Assembly (NCBI RefSeq): GCF_030272695.1
Contig: NZ_JARFYN010000006.1
Coordinates: 1 to 64,000, forward strand
Origin: Martinezella calliandrae
GTDB taxonomy: Bacteria; Pseudomonadota; Alphaproteobacteria; Rhizobiales; Rhizobiaceae
DNA: 64,000 nucleotides
Direction of reading: 5' to 3'
How positions within the stretch are numbered: the first letter of the stretch is position 1; each line of letters starts with the position of its first letter. Position numbers and translations under genes: made by a program. The notes below the pieces were generated by a model. The model saw nothing but the letters and a program-made list of their open reading frames with translations. It ran no database searches and was not told where the DNA came from. This document shows, piece after piece, positions 61,870 to 64,000 of this stretch.

Positions 61870-61883
61870 TTTTAAGCTTAAAA
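61870..61883. promoter_or_regulatory. TTTTAAGCTTAAAA palindrome, perfect copy
   Basis: A perfect 14-bp palindrome in the AT-rich stretch upstream of the aminotransferase gene, about 115 bases from its start. It is the reference copy for the four related sites at 41008, 41138, 49019 and 56535. Confidence 0.65.
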
Positions 61884-61964
61884 AATCGGTGGAAATGCCG
61901 AAAACAACCCCGGTTGAGGCTGTTTTCGACAGGGATTTCACGCGGATGGATCCTTGCCGGGCAT

Positions 61965-62444
61965 TCAGAGGTTCCCTTTTTCGATCGCGCGGCGCAGCGG
62001 CCGTGCGGACTTGTCGTCGTCCCAGGCCAAAATGCGGCGCTCAAGAAAACGATCCACCGACAATGCGCCGGCGCCCGCCGTCACCAGTACGAACATGCCG
62101 CCGGCGATCGCCAGGTCCTTTTCGAAATGCAGCATTTCGTTGTGATTGGCGAAATCCGTGTGGAATATCAACGCCGTAGATAGACAGAACAGTCCGAGCG
62201 ATAGGGCGCCGAGACGGGTCAGCAAACCGAGAGCTATGGAAAGGCCCGCGCCAAGCTGCAACGCGATCACTGCCACGACAAGCGGTTCGGGAACGCCGAG
62301 CTTCGCCATGGCGGTGACCGCGGCATCGAAATTGAACGCCAGCGCCATGCTCTCATGCAGGAATATCCAGGCCATCAGCAGCCGGCCAGCCAGAAGCGTC
62401 AAGTCCATCGGATGCATGACATTTGAATTTTCCGAATAGTCCAT
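61965..62444 (-). CDS. DoxX-family membrane protein
   Basis: A 159-residue inner-membrane protein with four hydrophobic segments (LTLLAGRLLMAWIFLHESMAL, PLVVAVIALQLGAGLSIALGLL, ALSLGLFCLSTALIF, DLAIAGGMFVLVTAGAGAL). The pattern AGRLLMAWIFLHE...LGVPEPLVVAVIALQLGAGLSIALGLLTRLGA is that of DoxX/DoxD-like proteins, linked in other bacteria to quinone or thiosulfate oxidation and oxidative stress. GGGAGG upstream supports the ATG. It is the third gene of a minus-strand group with the TPR and MBL-fold genes. Confidence 0.85.
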   Translation of the reverse strand: MDYSENSNVMHPMDLTLLAGRLLMAWIFLHESMALAFNFDAAVTAMAKLGVPEPLVVAVIALQLGAGLSIALGLLTRLGALSLGLFCLSTALIFHTDFANHNEMLHFEKDLAIAGGMFVLVTAGAGALSVDRFLERRILAWDDDKSARPLRRAIEKGNL

Positions 62445-62517
62445 GTGTCACCTCCCATTTGGGCGGTGCGCCTGCGAGGGGTCGTTTGGCGTCACAGGCG
62501 CGCGCGTGGGTTTGAGG

Positions 62518-62994
62518 TTAATTGGCAGCCTTGGTCGTGGCAGCCTTGGCATCGATTGCCTTTTGCAGGTCTTCGAGCTCCTCACAGCCGCTTGGGCAAA
62601 GTTGCTTCAGCGTCGCCAGTTGTTCGTTGGCCTTGTCCATATTGCCGGTCTCGACATAGAGCTCACCGAGATATTCGCGGGCGCCCTTGTGATCGGGCTG
62701 GAGCTCCAGCGCTTTGGTATAGTAGGTCAGCGAGGTCTTGAAATCGCCGGTCTTTCTGAGGGTGAAGCCCAACAGATTGTAGACGTCAGCCTGCTGGTGA
62801 TCCTCAGCCAGATCGCGAAGTTCGGCCAATGCTCCCTGGTAATCCTTTGCGTCGATCTTGGCGCGAACGGAGGTCAAGTCCGGCGCATCAGTGCTTTCCA
62901 TGTTGTCGACGGCAAAGGCCGGTAGAGCCGCGGCTGCGGGAATGATAACAACCGCGCAAAGGCTGGCGGCGCCGAAGATTGCGTATTTGATCAT
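62518..62994 (-). CDS. Periplasmic tetratricopeptide-repeat protein
   Basis: A 158-residue protein with a signal peptide (MIKYAIFGAASLCAVVIIPAAAALPAFA, cleaved near 28) and about three TPR units: AKIDAKDYQGALAELRDLAEDHQQADVYNLLGFTLRKTG, DFKTSLTYYTKALELQPDHKGAREYLGELYVETG, and NMDKANEQLATLKQLCPSG. TPRs mediate protein contacts. The ATG at 62994 has AAGGAG upstream; the longer in-frame start overlaps the next gene. It lies between the MBL-fold and DoxX genes and is probably cotranscribed with both. Two cysteines follow the last repeat (LCPSGCEEL), a possible disulfide. Confidence 0.82.
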   Translation of the reverse strand: MIKYAIFGAASLCAVVIIPAAAALPAFAVDNMESTDAPDLTSVRAKIDAKDYQGALAELRDLAEDHQQADVYNLLGFTLRKTGDFKTSLTYYTKALELQPDHKGAREYLGELYVETGNMDKANEQLATLKQLCPSGCEELEDLQKAIDAKAATTKAAN

Positions 62995-63013
62995 GACATG
63001 TCTCCTTGAGCTT

Positions 63014-63991
63014 TTAGGCTTGTGTTGTTGGGGTAAAACCATAGGCATTGCCGTCCTTCACGAAGGTGCCGGAGCCCGGGAAGGGGAAATGCGAGCCACA
63101 AATCTTGATATTGTCGGCGATGATGCGGTCGATGAGCCTGCGCCGTGTGACGATGGCTGCCGGCCCGTCTTGGTCGTAGCTGCCCTGCCAATCGGGATGG
63201 GGAGCGAGCAATGCCGGCACGTACATGATGTCGGCCGAGACCAGAAGTTGCTCCTTGCCCGAGGTGACGAGGAAGGTGGAATGGCCGGGCGTATGACCGG
63301 GTGCGGAGACGAGGTGAACGCCGGGGGCGACTTCCGCGCCGTCGCCGACCAGCTTCCAGTTTTGCCATTTCGGGAAGACGTCGGCGATACGGCGTCCGGC
63401 ATCCTTGCGGCCTGCCGCAAGCGTGTCGATGCGGCCGGGTGCCGTCCACCAATTATATTCGTCGGCATTGGTGATGAGTTCGGCATGGGCAAAAACCGGC
63501 GCATTCGTGCCTTTTTCCATCAGGCCCCAAACATGGTCGGGATGGAAATGCGAGATGATCACCGTGTCGATATTTTTGTAGTCGATGCCGGCGGCGGCCA
63601 TGTTGGCCGGCAGATGGGTGGCATTGGCCTGCCATTGGCCGACGCCGGAGCCTGCGTCCATCATGATCAGCCGGTCGCCGATCTTCAGGACGACGACGGT
63701 GAGGGGGATCGGCATGAAATCGGTGGTTTGACCTGCCGCGGCCAAGGCTTGCTTGGTATCCTCGATGGAAGCGTTCTTGATGAAGGCAGGATCATGCGGC
63801 TTGCGCCATATGCCGTCATAGATGGCGGTGACTTCGACATCCCCGACCTTGTAGCGATAGAAGCCGACGGTCGGCTCCAGCGGGGTCTCGGCCATGGCAA
63901 GTGACGGGATGAATTCTAGTTTCGCCGACAGGCCGAAAGCGGCAGCGGCGGCGGCCGAGCTGAGTACGGTGCGGCGCGTCATGTTCAACAT
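63014..63991 (-). CDS. Exported MBL-fold metallo-hydrolase
   Basis: A 325-residue metallo-beta-lactamase-fold hydrolase. The N-terminus MTRRTVLSSAAAAAAFGL has a twin-arginine signal with a hydrophobic stretch, so Tat export is likely. The zinc site is TVIISHFHPDHVWGL (about 129-143; HxHxDH), with later ligands in SAPGHTPGH and CGSHFPFPG. The closest families are AttM/quorum-quenching lactonase-like and arylsulfatase-like MBL hydrolases; the substrate cannot be deduced. It begins 10 bases from the window edge, and an upstream gene may exist outside. It is followed by the TPR and DoxX genes. Confidence 0.87.
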   Translation of the reverse strand: MLNMTRRTVLSSAAAAAAFGLSAKLEFIPSLAMAETPLEPTVGFYRYKVGDVEVTAIYDGIWRKPHDPAFIKNASIEDTKQALAAAGQTTDFMPIPLTVVVLKIGDRLIMMDAGSGVGQWQANATHLPANMAAAGIDYKNIDTVIISHFHPDHVWGLMEKGTNAPVFAHAELITNADEYNWWTAPGRIDTLAAGRKDAGRRIADVFPKWQNWKLVGDGAEVAPGVHLVSAPGHTPGHSTFLVTSGKEQLLVSADIMYVPALLAPHPDWQGSYDQDGPAAIVTRRRLIDRIIADNIKICGSHFPFPGSGTFVKDGNAYGFTPTTQA

Positions 63992-64000
63992 CGTCTTGTC

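Noticed and set aside
1..64000. CRISPR arrays, tRNA or rRNA genes, integrases, transposases
   Set aside because: None could be recognised on either strand. The only short-period repeats are the protein-coding octapeptide repeats at 1-463.

Overview
The window reads as an accessory stretch of a Rhizobiaceae (Rhizobium/Agrobacterium-like) genome. It is GC-rich, has a DUF982 protein, many ABC importers and catabolic operons, two copies of a RIME-like intergenic repeat (25806-25943 and 47233-47384), and three decayed or frameshifted genes. No rRNA, tRNA, CRISPR array, integrase or insertion sequence was seen. These assignments come from reading motifs by eye; no database search was run.

Left part (1-31.8 kb), a mosaic of short unrelated modules: the N-terminal part of an octapeptide-repeat protein; a TylF-type methyltransferase; a TetR regulator divergent from a Bcr/CflA-type efflux pump; a Tag-like glycosylase; a 2-hydroxyacid dehydrogenase; an FMN monooxygenase convergent with a metQ-metN-metI importer (probable sulfur scavenging); a cupin; a CaiB/BaiF CoA-transferase with an L-fuconate dehydratase-like enolase; a glyoxalase-esterase fusion; a cold-shock protein; a DHA2 efflux pump; a frameshifted NmrA-family gene; gamma-glutamyltransferase; glycerate 2-kinase; OsmC; a second FMN monooxygenase with an AhpD-like partner; a ruined LysR gene beside two SDR genes; and a class III nucleotide cyclase.

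Central part (31.8-42.9 kb): a tight eight-gene minus-strand operon headed by a two-domain flavoenzyme (FAD monooxygenase fused to an old-yellow-enzyme reductase) of the 2-aminobenzoyl-CoA monooxygenase/reductase type. It is followed by SDR, enoyl-CoA hydratase, two acyl-CoA dehydrogenases (one glutaryl-CoA dehydrogenase-like), a thioesterase, a RidA protein and a hydratase/3-hydroxyacyl-CoA dehydrogenase fusion. A benzoate-CoA-ligase-type gene is divergent from it. Together they fit the CoA-dependent aerobic degradation of anthranilate or a close relative.

Right part (42.9-61.8 kb): an Opp/Dpp-type importer with a VOC protein, an indolepyruvate:ferredoxin oxidoreductase pair (iorA, iorB), two MarR regulators, two paralogous phytoene-dehydrogenase-like flavoproteins, a cyclase-family (kynurenine formamidase/isatin hydrolase-like) metalloenzyme, part of a polar amino-acid importer and an aminotransferase. 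A 14-bp palindrome close to TTTTAAGCTTAAAA recurs in the promoter regions of the anthraniloyl-CoA operon, the ligase, the Opp/Dpp importer, one flavoprotein and the aminotransferase. This suggests that 31.8-61.8 kb is one regulon that takes up an aromatic or indolic amino compound and feeds it through arylpyruvate and/or isatin/anthranilate to CoA-thioester beta-oxidation. This regulon and the combination of genes in it are the most interesting content here. The right edge holds a DoxX / TPR / metallo-beta-lactamase-fold group.
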